Positions 41,395-49,073 of a stretch of DNA of 64,000 bases are shown one piece after another. A program made the translations under genes and the position numbers. Source of the stretch: Archangium sp. GTDB taxonomy: Bacteria > Myxococcota > Myxococcia > Myxococcales > Myxococcaceae. The notes under the pieces were generated by a model. The model ran no database searches. It had not been told where the DNA came from and saw nothing but the letters and a program-made list of their open reading frames with translations. The DNA is taken from positions 30,069-94,068 of the forward strand of contig JAUXRX010000030.1 in assembly GCA_030681645.1 (NCBI GenBank). The letters run 5' to 3'. Position 1 is the stretch's first letter. Each line of letters starts with the position of its first letter.

Positions 41395-41976
41395 TCAGCT
41401 GGTCGCTGCCTTGAACTCGTGACGCCACGGCGCCAACTTCTCAGCGATCCCCCACTCGCCACACCAGCGATCGATCGAGGCCCAGTCCAGGACGCGCTTC
41501 GACGCGACAGCCGCTTCGAACACTGCGCGGAGATCAAGCTCGTCCTTCGCGCGACTGGCCAACACCTTGTAGACAATCACCGCCTCAGCAGTCGCGACGC
41601 GCACGCGCTGGCCTGCAACCTCAGCGGGTACGGCCAGGCGCAACGCCTCGCGCTCGAAGTCTGTCTTCGCGTGGAAGACATCCACGCGCACCGAGGGTCG
41701 GTGTCCGCTCCAGAACACCGAGATGTCAGGCACCGCTTCCGCGGGTTCGGAGGTGACGGGCGCCCCAACGGTGAAGCCGAGCCGCTCGAGACAGGGCCGC
41801 AGCCGCTCGAGGTCGGCCGGCGAGGCGCTGATGACGAGGTCCACGTCGGTGGTCGTGCGAACTCGGCTCCACGCGATGACCGCAATGGCGCCGATGAAGG
41901 CTGCGTCCACATTCGCCTGGGCGAGCGCCTGGGTCACCGCGCCAAAGGTCTCGACGAGCTCAGCGTCTTCCGCCAC
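41395..41976 (-). CDS. Nucleotidyltransferase-fold protein (AbiEii/DUF6036-like)
   Basis: This encodes 193 residues from the GTG at 41976, with GAGGGA 4 nt upstream; longer frames run through the neighbouring small gene. The nucleotidyltransferase core is G29-AIAVIAW followed by R-x-T-x2-D44-x-D46 (RTTTDVDLVI). A later strand and acidic residue (VRVDVFHAK) fit the fold. Such proteins often act as the toxin or partner in two-gene stress modules. Its start overlaps the end of the 77-residue gene by 17 nt, so the two are coupled. I cannot tell a toxin from a metabolic or tRNA-directed enzyme. Confidence 0.78.
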   Translation of the reverse strand: MAEDAELVETFGAVTQALAQANVDAAFIGAIAVIAWSRVRTTTDVDLVISASPADLERLRPCLERLGFTVGAPVTSEPAEAVPDISVFWSGHRPSVRVDVFHAKTDFEREALRLAVPAEVAGQRVRVATAEAVIVYKVLASRAKDELDLRAVFEAAVASKRVLDWASIDRWCGEWGIAEKLAPWRHEFKAATS

Positions 41977-42193
41977 GGCTCCCTCGCTCTCTCCAGAGCT
42001 GGGCGAGACTGACGGGCGGCGGCTTCTTCTCCATGGGCGACGAACGGAGAAACTGGTCCGTGAGGCGAAGCGCAGCCTCGATGCGCTCGCCCGGGGTGAG
42101 CTCGAGCTCGCGCAGCAGGGACTCCGCGTTGAGCCGAGCCATTCCGGCTGCGATCGCCCGAAAGTGATTCCGTTCCTGCTCCGAAACCGCCAT
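41960..42193 (-). CDS. Small helical protein coupled to the nucleotidyltransferase
   Basis: This encodes 77 residues from an ATG at 42193 (MAVSEQERNHFRAIAAGMAR). It is helical, with LTPGERIEAALRLTDQFL resembling the short helical proteins that sit before nucleotidyltransferase genes. There is no DNA-binding motif that I can name. Its 3' end overlaps the next gene. If the pair is a toxin-antitoxin module, this would be the antitoxin, but its sequence alone does not show it. Confidence 0.7.
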   Translation of the reverse strand: MAVSEQERNHFRAIAAGMARLNAESLLRELELTPGERIEAALRLTDQFLRSSPMEKKPPPVSLAQLWRERGSRGGRR

Positions 42194-42238
42194 GGCTTGA
42201 GCGTAGTCGAGTGGCGCGCCGCGGCCACCCCAGGAAGC

Positions 42239-44386
42239 TCAGCGAACCACGACCTGCTGCACGTCGCCTTCCGGCGTGCGCAGCTCGATCACATGCTCCC
42301 CACCGAGCAGCAGCCGCGGGTGCTGCACCTGCAGCCGCCCCAGCGCATCGGCCTTCTGCCACGTCGACCAGAAGCCCTTGTCCACGCGCCACGAATACTC
42401 ACGCCCCAGCGCTGCCTCGAGCGACGCGGAGTCCTTCGACTTCACCGCCGAGCGCACCAGCTCCGACGACGCGCGCTTCGCCTTGGCCTTGCACATCATG
42501 CCGCCCGAGAGCAGGTCGGCGTAGATGGCGACGTGGTTGTACGTCGAGCTGCCGGACACCTGGCCGATACCCCGCGCCCCCACGAGCTGCAGCTGGAAGC
42601 CATTGAACTGGGGAAGGGTGAAGCCGGTGAGCCCCATCGCGAGCTGTGGCTCGGCGAGCGTGAGCAGCGAAGGCACCAGGTTCTGCAGCACCGTGAGCGG
42701 CTCGGCGAGGATCTCCGAGTTCTTCACCTGCACGTTGGTGATCGCGCCAGTGAGGCTGCCCACCACCGGCGTCACCCCGGAGCAGCCGTCGAGCGTCACG
42801 CCCAGCGGCAGCGAGAGATCGGCGGCCACGGTGAAGAGCCGTGCCTGCCGATCATCGAGCAGCGCGTACGCGTCGATCTCGACTCCCGACCAGTTGAGGC
42901 GCACCAGCGGGTCGAGCGGGCGCCCATCGGCGTCGACGGTGCCTTCACCCACCACGGCCGACGGCGGGTTCACCGGGCGGATCACGATGCGCAGCGGCAC
43001 GTTCTGCCCCCCGGTGAGCTTCCCCAGCGAGGGCAGCAGCGTCGACAGCAGGCCCGACTCGAGCGCGCTCACCGTCTCCTGCCCGAGCTCCAGGCACAGC
43101 GCGCCCGACTGCTGCGCGCGGAAGAGCACCTCGCTGATCATCTGGCCCGACACCGAGAGGCCCACGTCGTACGGGCCGGGCGCGTCGAGATCGAAGTCGG
43201 GCAGCGCCAGCATCGGAGGGGCAGGGCGCGTCGCCGGTGCCACGCAGTCGGCCACGAAGACCTCCTTCGCGCCGCCGCGCAGCCCCGCGGTGAGGCCCGC
43301 CGGGTTCGCCTCGGCGCTGCCACCGGCGCCGAACGAGAGCTCGATGGCCGCGCCTGGCTGGGCCCCGAGCGCGGCGAGCGCCTGGCCCACCTCGAGCCGG
43401 CCTTCAGCGCCGAGCAGCCCGGGCACGCACTTGCCGGTCATGGTGTCCATGCAGGTGCCGGCGTCGGGCTCGCAGGTCGAGGTGGCCAGGCCCGCGCCGC
43501 CGTCGAACGAGGGGCACTCGCCGGCCGGCCCGCAGGTGGCGCAGTTCGCCTCGGCCAGCGCGTCGGTGATCTGCGTCTTGAGCGAGTCGGTGAGCTGGTT
43601 GATGAGCAGCGACTTCACCGCCCCGATGCTGGCGATGTTGAGCGCGCCGCAGCCCTCGTTGAGGATCTCCATGTCGTTGGGGTCGATGCAGTTGGGCGGC
43701 ACCACGCTGCCCGAGCACGCCTGCGCGTTGCCCACGTTGGCCACCTCGAGCGAGAGGAGCTCGTCCCACCGGGTGTTGATGGCGAACTTGATGTCGAGCG
43801 CGAGGTCGGTGCTGGCGGGCTGCGCGCGCGCGGTGTCGAGATCCACCGTGAACTTGGCCCGGCCCGCGAAGAGACACAGGGCCGACGCGCTCTGCCCGCG
43901 CGAGGAGATCGGAATGGGCCCGGTGGACACCGTCGCCGTCACCTTCGCCTCGAGAATGTCGGGGGCCTTGGGCGCGAAGGTGAGCGAGGTGAAGTTGAGC
44001 GTCACCGCCTGGCCCACGTCGATCGCGGGATCGCAGGCGCCGTTCATTCTGCCGCAGGTCTCCGAGGCGCAGCCCAGCGTGCCCGTGTCGGCGATGGCGA
44101 GCTGCACGATGGGAATGCCCGCGAGGCTCGTCTGCTGAATGCTGCACGGCACCGGCACCTGCATCACGCCGCCCGGCGCGAAGAACGCCAGGATCGACGT
44201 GGCGTTCGCGTTGAGGGTGGTGAAGCCCTGCGCCGACATGCGCGCCGCCCCGGCGGTGTTCAACTTCGGCCCCGAGTACGAGCCCTGCGGCAGCGGCGTG
44301 AAGCCCCCGCACGCACACCCCGAAGGTCCGGTGCAGGCCCACAGGCCCGCCACGCACCACGCGAACAACCAGGAGCGACGAATCAT
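42239..44386 (-). CDS. Large Cys-containing lipoprotein of unknown function
   Basis: This encodes 715 residues from the ATG at 44386; the frame is open 354 nt farther but there it runs antisense to the SDR gene. The signal MIRRSWLFAWCVAGLWAC ends in a lipobox (GLWAC). Cys-rich segments near 24-27 and about 270-310 (NCATCGPAGEC, TCEPDAGTC) lie between long beta-type regions with many short Val/Leu/Thr strands. No catalytic motif is visible. The size and pattern fit a lipid- or ligand-binding outer-membrane lipoprotein. It stands alone with its own promoter region of 97 nt shared with the divergent SDR gene. Confidence 0.82.
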   Translation of the reverse strand: MIRRSWLFAWCVAGLWACTGPSGCACGGFTPLPQGSYSGPKLNTAGAARMSAQGFTTLNANATSILAFFAPGGVMQVPVPCSIQQTSLAGIPIVQLAIADTGTLGCASETCGRMNGACDPAIDVGQAVTLNFTSLTFAPKAPDILEAKVTATVSTGPIPISSRGQSASALCLFAGRAKFTVDLDTARAQPASTDLALDIKFAINTRWDELLSLEVANVGNAQACSGSVVPPNCIDPNDMEILNEGCGALNIASIGAVKSLLINQLTDSLKTQITDALAEANCATCGPAGECPSFDGGAGLATSTCEPDAGTCMDTMTGKCVPGLLGAEGRLEVGQALAALGAQPGAAIELSFGAGGSAEANPAGLTAGLRGGAKEVFVADCVAPATRPAPPMLALPDFDLDAPGPYDVGLSVSGQMISEVLFRAQQSGALCLELGQETVSALESGLLSTLLPSLGKLTGGQNVPLRIVIRPVNPPSAVVGEGTVDADGRPLDPLVRLNWSGVEIDAYALLDDRQARLFTVAADLSLPLGVTLDGCSGVTPVVGSLTGAITNVQVKNSEILAEPLTVLQNLVPSLLTLAEPQLAMGLTGFTLPQFNGFQLQLVGARGIGQVSGSSTYNHVAIYADLLSGGMMCKAKAKRASSELVRSAVKSKDSASLEAALGREYSWRVDKGFWSTWQKADALGRLQVQHPRLLLGGEHVIELRTPEGDVQQVVVR

Positions 44387-44483
44387 CCGGCGCGATGTAG
44401 CAGGAAGACCGAGTCGCCGTCGTGTGACGGGGTGAGAAACCTTCCCTTCGAAACGCCCCTGGAGAACCCTACAAGGCGGCCCC

Positions 44484-45296
44484 ATGAGCGACGTCTTCCT
44501 CCTCACCGGTTGCGCCAGCGGCATCGGCCGGCACCTCACCCGCGCCCTGTCCACGCTGGGCCACCAGGTGATGGCCACCGACATCAACGAGGCGGGGCTG
44601 GCCGAGGCCGCGCAGACCGACGGGTGGACCGAGTCGCTGGTGCTCCGCCGCCGCCTCGACGTGCGCGACGGCGCCGACTGGCAGCGCGCCCTCGACGCCA
44701 CCGTGACCGCGTTCGGCCGGCTCGACGTGCTGCTCAACATCGCCGGCTACCTGCTGCCCGGCTGGTCGTGGGAGATCGACGCCACGCAGATCGATCGCCA
44801 CCTCGACATCAACGTGAAGGGCGTGATGCACGGCGTGAACGTGGTGGGGAAGTACTTCGTGTCGAAGGGGAAGGGCCACGTCATCAACATCGGCTCGCTG
44901 GCCTCACTCGCGCCCGTGCCGGGGTTGAGCCTGTACTCGGCCAGCAAGTTCGCCGTGCGCGGCTTCACCCTGGCGGTCGCGCAGGAGCTGATCCCGAAGG
45001 GCGTGAAGGTGACGCTCGTGATGCCTGATGCGGTGCAGACGCCGATGCTCGATCTGCAGGTCGACTACGAGCAGGCCGCGATGACCTTCTCGGGCCCTCG
45101 CGCCCTCACTGTCGAGGACATCGAGCGGGCGATCATCGACGAGGTGCTTCCGAATGCGCCGCTCGAGCTGCCATTGCCTTTCACCCGCGGGGCGGTGGCT
45201 CGCTTCGCTACGTTTCTTCCCGCGGCTGCGATGACGCTCGGCCCGCTGTTCACGAAGAAGGGCAGGGCGGAGCAGTCGAAGCGGAAAAAGAAATAG
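44484..45296 (+). CDS. SDR-family oxidoreductase
   Basis: This encodes 270 residues. The dinucleotide motif is TGCASGIG (8-15), the NxG block is NIAG, and the catalytic pair is Y151-x3-K155 (YSASK) with Ser near 138. VMPDAVQTPM fits the classical SDR C-terminal half. The last 20 residues are Lys-rich (KKGRAEQSKRKKK). Classical SDRs oxidise or reduce hydroxyl/keto groups with NAD(P); the substrate cannot be deduced. The TGxxxGIG glycine motif is TGCASGIG, i.e. with Cys at the third position, which is tolerated in the family. Confidence 0.9.
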   Translation: MSDVFLLTGCASGIGRHLTRALSTLGHQVMATDINEAGLAEAAQTDGWTESLVLRRRLDVRDGADWQRALDATVTAFGRLDVLLNIAGYLLPGWSWEIDATQIDRHLDINVKGVMHGVNVVGKYFVSKGKGHVINIGSLASLAPVPGLSLYSASKFAVRGFTLAVAQELIPKGVKVTLVMPDAVQTPMLDLQVDYEQAAMTFSGPRALTVEDIERAIIDEVLPNAPLELPLPFTRGAVARFATFLPAAAMTLGPLFTKKGRAEQSKRKKK

Positions 45297-45300
45297 TACT

Positions 45301-45345
45301 GCCCCTCACCCCGACCCTCTCCCCGCTTCGCAGGGAGAGGGAGAC
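45301..45345 (-). repeat. Dispersed palindrome, family 2, copy 6
   Basis: It is the reverse-complement orientation: GCCCCTCACCCCGACC then CTCTCCCC GCTTCGCA GGGAGAGG. It separates the converging SDR and SRPBCC genes, starting 4 nt after the SDR stop. Confidence 0.8.
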
Positions 45346-45348
45346 AGG

Positions 45349-46056
45349 TCAGCGCTTCTTCTTCTTCGTGGCCTTCGCCTTCTTCTTCGGTGCGGCCTTC
45401 GTCACCTTCACCTTTGCCTTCTTCGGCGCCGGCTTCTTCTTCCGGGTGACGAGCGCCTTCATCTTCTTGCCCACCGCCTTGAACTGGGCCGACGCCTTCT
45501 TCTGCACCTTCTTGACCGCCTTCACGGCCTTGACCGCCTGCTTGCGCGCGTTGCTGCGGGCCTTGTCGACCGCCTTCATCGCGTCTTCGGTGGCGGCCTC
45601 GAACTGCTCGGTCACCTCCTCGACCGCGTGGGTGATCCGTTCGCTTACTTCTCTCACCTGTTCCATCGGGGAGCCGAAATACGCGGCCATCGGTGCGAAG
45701 TAGTGCTCGTGCCACCCCTGCTCGTACGCGTCGCCTTGCCCTTCGGGGATGTTCTCGTGCCGGAGGGTGACCTTCGTGCTGTGGGCATCGACCGGCTCGA
45801 AGGTGATGGTGAGGACGGAATCGGGCACGTCCTCGGGGAACTCGGTCGTCCGCCAGGCCTGGACGATCTTCGTGTGTGGCACGGAAGACACGGTCCTGCC
45901 GCTGATGTAGCCGTCCCACGCGGTGAACCGGCCATCCCCCTCGTCGGTGGCCCCACCCCCCGTCATCTTCGCGTGCTCTTTGGGATCCAGCCACGCCGCG
46001 TACACCCGCTCCGGTGGAGCGGGGATGATGTCGGACACGTCGATGTTCTCTGCCAT
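45349..46056 (-). CDS. SRPBCC-domain protein with histone-H1-like tail
   Basis: This encodes 235 residues from the ATG at 46056. Residues 1-140 are an AHSA1/SRPBCC ligand-binding fold (VYAAWLDPKEHAKMTGG, AWRTTEFPEDVPDSVLTITF, GWHEHYFAPM). After a helical link (about 145-185) the tail turns into repeated Lys/Ala/Pro blocks (KKKPAPKKAKVKVTKAAPKK) like histone H1 and the basic tails of some myxobacterial nucleoid proteins. The two parts are rarely joined. The protein may bring a ligand-sensing domain to DNA or RNA; alternatively the basic tail may only help solubility or interaction with acidic partners. Confidence 0.85.
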   Translation of the reverse strand: MAENIDVSDIIPAPPERVYAAWLDPKEHAKMTGGGATDEGDGRFTAWDGYISGRTVSSVPHTKIVQAWRTTEFPEDVPDSVLTITFEPVDAHSTKVTLRHENIPEGQGDAYEQGWHEHYFAPMAAYFGSPMEQVREVSERITHAVEEVTEQFEAATEDAMKAVDKARSNARKQAVKAVKAVKKVQKKASAQFKAVGKKMKALVTRKKKPAPKKAKVKVTKAAPKKKAKATKKKKR

Positions 46057-46129
46057 GTGTGGGTCCCTCCCGAAAAAGGCGCCAGACTTTCGCGCCAAGG
46101 CTGAAACGCAGTTAACTCCAGTCACCCCG

Positions 46130-48328
46130 ATGCGTTCCAGACAACTCGCAGCGCTCATCATCGTTTCGGTCTCCGTTGCTCATGCAGCTTCTCCACGCGC
46201 GGCTGATCGGGAAGCGCTGCGCAAGACGATGGAATCGGTGATCGAGAAGACCACCCTCAAGAACGCGCGCGTCACCGTGCAGGTGCGCAGCCTCGACGAC
46301 GGCGCGGTGGTGTTCTCCCGCGACCCCGAAGAGCTGCTCAACCCTGCGTCGAACGTGAAGCTCTTCACCGCCGCCACCGCCATCTCGCGCCTGGGCATCG
46401 AGTACCGCTTCGAGACCGAGTTCCTGGTCGACCCCGAGTTCAAGGAAGGCAAGGCGAAGACCCTCTACATCCGCGGGCGCGGCGACCCGAGCATCACCAC
46501 CGAGCGGCTCTACGGCATGGTGAGCGAGCTGGTGCACGCAGGCCTCAAGGAGGTGGGGGAGATCGTCGTCGACGACTCGTGGTTCGACGCCGAGCGGCAG
46601 GCGCCGGGGTTCGACCAGGAATACGGCGACAAGGCCTACCTCGCCCCCACCGGCGCGCTCTCGCTCAACTGGAACACCGTGGGGGTTTACCTGCGCCCCG
46701 CCGACCAGCCCGGGGGCAAGGCGCTCGTCGAGGTCGAGCCGCCGTCCGACTACTTCGTGATCCAGGGCGAGGTCGCCACCGGCACCAGGACCCAGCGCCG
46801 CTTCACGGTCACCTCGGGCATCGACAAGGACCGCGTTCGCCAGAAGATCGAGGCCAGGGGCGTGGTGCCGGTCGACAAGGGCGTGTGGTCGGTGTGGAAG
46901 AAGATCGACCAGCCCGCGCTCTACTTCGGCTTCACCGTGCGCGCGCTGCTGCAGCAGCGGGGCGTGAAGGTGAAGAACCGGCTGCGCCCGGGCGTGGTGC
47001 CCTACGGGCAGAAGATGATGCACCTGGCCCAGAGCGACACGCTCGACATCGTGCTCAAGAAGCTCAACAAGCACTCCTCGAACTTCGTGGCCGAGCAGCT
47101 GATCAAGACCATCGGGGCCGAGGGGCGGGGCGTGCCCGGCAGCCACGCCAAGGGCATCGACGTGGTGGAAGACTTCCTCGAGCGCGAGGTGGGCATCGCG
47201 CGGGGCAGCTATGTCATGAAGAACGGCTCGGGCCTCAACGACGCCAACCGCTTCTCGGCCGCGCAGACCAACAAGCTGCTCGTGTACATGATGGAGCGCT
47301 TCCAGGTGATGCCCGAGTTCATCTCGTCGGTGGGCATCGCCGGCAAGGACGGCACCCTCAAGTACCGCTTCGAGGGCAGCGACGCGGTGGGCAAGCTCCG
47401 CGCGAAGACCGGCACGCTCGAGACCGTGTCCGCGCTGTCGGGCTACGTCGAGTCGGTGGGCGGCGAGCGCTTCGTCTTCTCGATCATGGTGAACGACTTC
47501 TCAGGGCGCGCCGGCACGGTGGTGCCGAACATCGACGCGCTCGGCGCCGCGGTGGCGGCCTCGGGTTCGAAGGGGGGCCCGTCGGCGGCCGTCGCCGCCC
47601 TCAACCCCCCGATGGTGGTCGGCCCCTTCGAGGAGCTCAAGGTGCGCCTCAAGACCTACGTGGGCCTCGCGCAGAAGGGCGAGAAGCGCAACGTGGCGCT
47701 GCTGCGCACCGCCTGGCGCAGCGAGAAGGACCCCGCGGTGCGGGCGATCATCGCCGACGCGCTCTACCAGTCGGACCCGCGCGAGGGCGCCCACGTGCGG
47801 GTGCTGCTCGACAGCGCGCTGGCCACCGACGACGTGTACGGGCGCATCAAGAAGGCCTCGAAGGAAGCGGGCTTCGATCTCCCCGTGCTGCCGTCGCTGG
47901 TGGAGCTCGCCTCGGCCGGCAACGTCGACGCCGCCTCGCGCCTGTTCGAGTTCGTGCGCGTCGACGCCAGCGACGAACACGCCTCGGCCTGGCTCTCGGA
48001 GCAGCTCACGGTGGTCGCCACCGACGCGCCGCAGGAGCTGCTGCTCGCCCTCAAGTCGACCCCTGAGGCCGATCGCGGCCCGGTCATCGACAGCCTGGTG
48101 CGCGGCCTGGTCAAGGCTGCTCAGCCCGACGCCCCGCTGTGGGGCGTGCTGCGCCAGTCGCAGGGCGCCGCGGACCCCTCGATGGTGGCGTTCGCGCGCG
48201 CCCTCGAGACCACGCTCTCGCTCAAGATCGCCGAGGCGAAGGCGCCCGGGGTTCCGGCGGTGGTGATCGTGCCCGCCACCACCGGCCAGCCCTCGAGCGG
48301 CAACACCACCACCGCGCCCGGCGGGTGA
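46130..48328 (+). CDS. dacB: D-alanyl-D-alanine carboxypeptidase/endopeptidase (PBP4 type) with alpha-solenoid extension
   Basis: This encodes 732 residues from the ATG at 46130 with a signal peptide (MRSRQLAALIIVSVSVAHAA). The S13 active-site motifs are S74-N-V-K77, S316-S-N318 and K426-T-G, in order and with usual spacing. The enzyme cleaves D-Ala-D-Ala or cross-bridges in peptidoglycan, in the periplasm. Residues from about 500 to 720 are not part of the known family: they are helical and HEAT-like (AVRAIIADALYQSD, RGPVIDSLVRGLVKAA). The extension may dock the enzyme to a wall-synthesis complex. Confidence 0.9.
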   Translation: MRSRQLAALIIVSVSVAHAASPRAADREALRKTMESVIEKTTLKNARVTVQVRSLDDGAVVFSRDPEELLNPASNVKLFTAATAISRLGIEYRFETEFLVDPEFKEGKAKTLYIRGRGDPSITTERLYGMVSELVHAGLKEVGEIVVDDSWFDAERQAPGFDQEYGDKAYLAPTGALSLNWNTVGVYLRPADQPGGKALVEVEPPSDYFVIQGEVATGTRTQRRFTVTSGIDKDRVRQKIEARGVVPVDKGVWSVWKKIDQPALYFGFTVRALLQQRGVKVKNRLRPGVVPYGQKMMHLAQSDTLDIVLKKLNKHSSNFVAEQLIKTIGAEGRGVPGSHAKGIDVVEDFLEREVGIARGSYVMKNGSGLNDANRFSAAQTNKLLVYMMERFQVMPEFISSVGIAGKDGTLKYRFEGSDAVGKLRAKTGTLETVSALSGYVESVGGERFVFSIMVNDFSGRAGTVVPNIDALGAAVAASGSKGGPSAAVAALNPPMVVGPFEELKVRLKTYVGLAQKGEKRNVALLRTAWRSEKDPAVRAIIADALYQSDPREGAHVRVLLDSALATDDVYGRIKKASKEAGFDLPVLPSLVELASAGNVDAASRLFEFVRVDASDEHASAWLSEQLTVVATDAPQELLLALKSTPEADRGPVIDSLVRGLVKAAQPDAPLWGVLRQSQGAADPSMVAFARALETTLSLKIAEAKAPGVPAVVIVPATTGQPSSGNTTTAPGG

Positions 48329-48339
48329 GCCTGTAAGCC

Positions 48340-48386
48340 ACCGGAATTCCGGTCGGCTTGCCTCGGTGTCAGTGGCCCATGCTAGA
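48340..48386 (+). promoter_or_regulatory. Possible ssb promoter with upstream palindrome
   Basis: The perfect 14-bp palindrome ACCGGAATTCCGGT (48340-48353) lies 12 nt after the dacB stop. It is followed by TTGCCT (48358-48363) and GCTAGA (48381-48386) at 17-nt spacing. The -10 match is poor, so the promoter call is weak; the palindrome is certain. Confidence 0.35.
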
Positions 48387-48443
48387 GCCTGTCGCTCCAC
48401 AACAACCGCCCCGCAACGGGGTGGTTCTCGAAAGGAGCAGCAC

Positions 48444-48905
48444 ATGGCAGGCGGAATCAACAAGGTCATTCTCATCGGCAACCTCGGCAAGGACCCCGAG
48501 GTCCGCTTCACTCCGGGCGGGCAGGCGGTCGCGAACTTCAACATCGCCACCAGCGAGTCGTGGAATGACAAGACCACCGGGCAGAAGGTCGAAAAGACCG
48601 AGTGGCACCGAATCGTCGTCTGGGGAAAGTTGGGCGAGCTCTGCGGCGAGTACCTGAAGAAGGGCCGGCAGTGCTACGTGGAAGGCCGCCTCCAGACGCG
48701 CGAGTGGACCGACAAGGAAGGCCACAAGAAGTACACCACCGAGGTCGTCGCCAACAACGTGCAGTTCCTGGGCGGTGCCCCGGGGCGGGGCGCTGAAGGT
48801 GGCTACCAGCCGAAGACCGACGCGGCACCCGCGGGCGCGCCCTCCAATGACTCGGGGCCGGACGACATGGGCGGCCCGCCCCCGGCTGATGACATTCCGT
48901 TCTGA
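48444..48905 (+). CDS. ssb: Single-stranded DNA-binding protein
   Basis: This encodes 153 residues from the ATG at 48444, with AAAGGAG (48431-48437) 6 nt upstream. The OB-fold runs from MAGGINKVILIGNLGKDPE to about 110 (TEWHRIVVWGKLGELC, GRQCYVEGRLQTREWTDKEG). A Gly/Ala/Pro linker is followed by the conserved acidic C-terminal tip PPPADDIPF, which recruits repair and replication partners. It coats ssDNA in replication, repair and recombination. A frame extending farther upstream is not supported by a ribosome-binding site. Confidence 0.97.
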   Translation: MAGGINKVILIGNLGKDPEVRFTPGGQAVANFNIATSESWNDKTTGQKVEKTEWHRIVVWGKLGELCGEYLKKGRQCYVEGRLQTREWTDKEGHKKYTTEVVANNVQFLGGAPGRGAEGGYQPKTDAAPAGAPSNDSGPDDMGGPPPADDIPF

Positions 48906-48962
48906 GTCGCAGTAGGGTTCAGCCCCGAGAGGCAGGAGCGGGCCGGCGCTTCGGATCAGCAC

Positions 48963-48991
48963 TTGACGAAGCGGCCGGTCTTCTGTTTTGT
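48963..48991 (+). promoter_or_regulatory. Possible promoter of the second Cys-rich lipoprotein gene
   Basis: TTGACG (48963-48968) and TTTTGT (48986-48991) are separated by 17 nt, 82 nt before the start codon at 49074. This is the best sigma-70-like match I noticed in the window. TAGGAG at 49061-49066 serves as the ribosome-binding site. Confidence 0.42.
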
Positions 48992-49073
48992 GCGCCGCCT
49001 TTCACCGAAATACCTTTCACGACATCAGCGCCGAGCCCGGTCTGCGCTGAAACCACGACGTAGGAGTAGCCCG

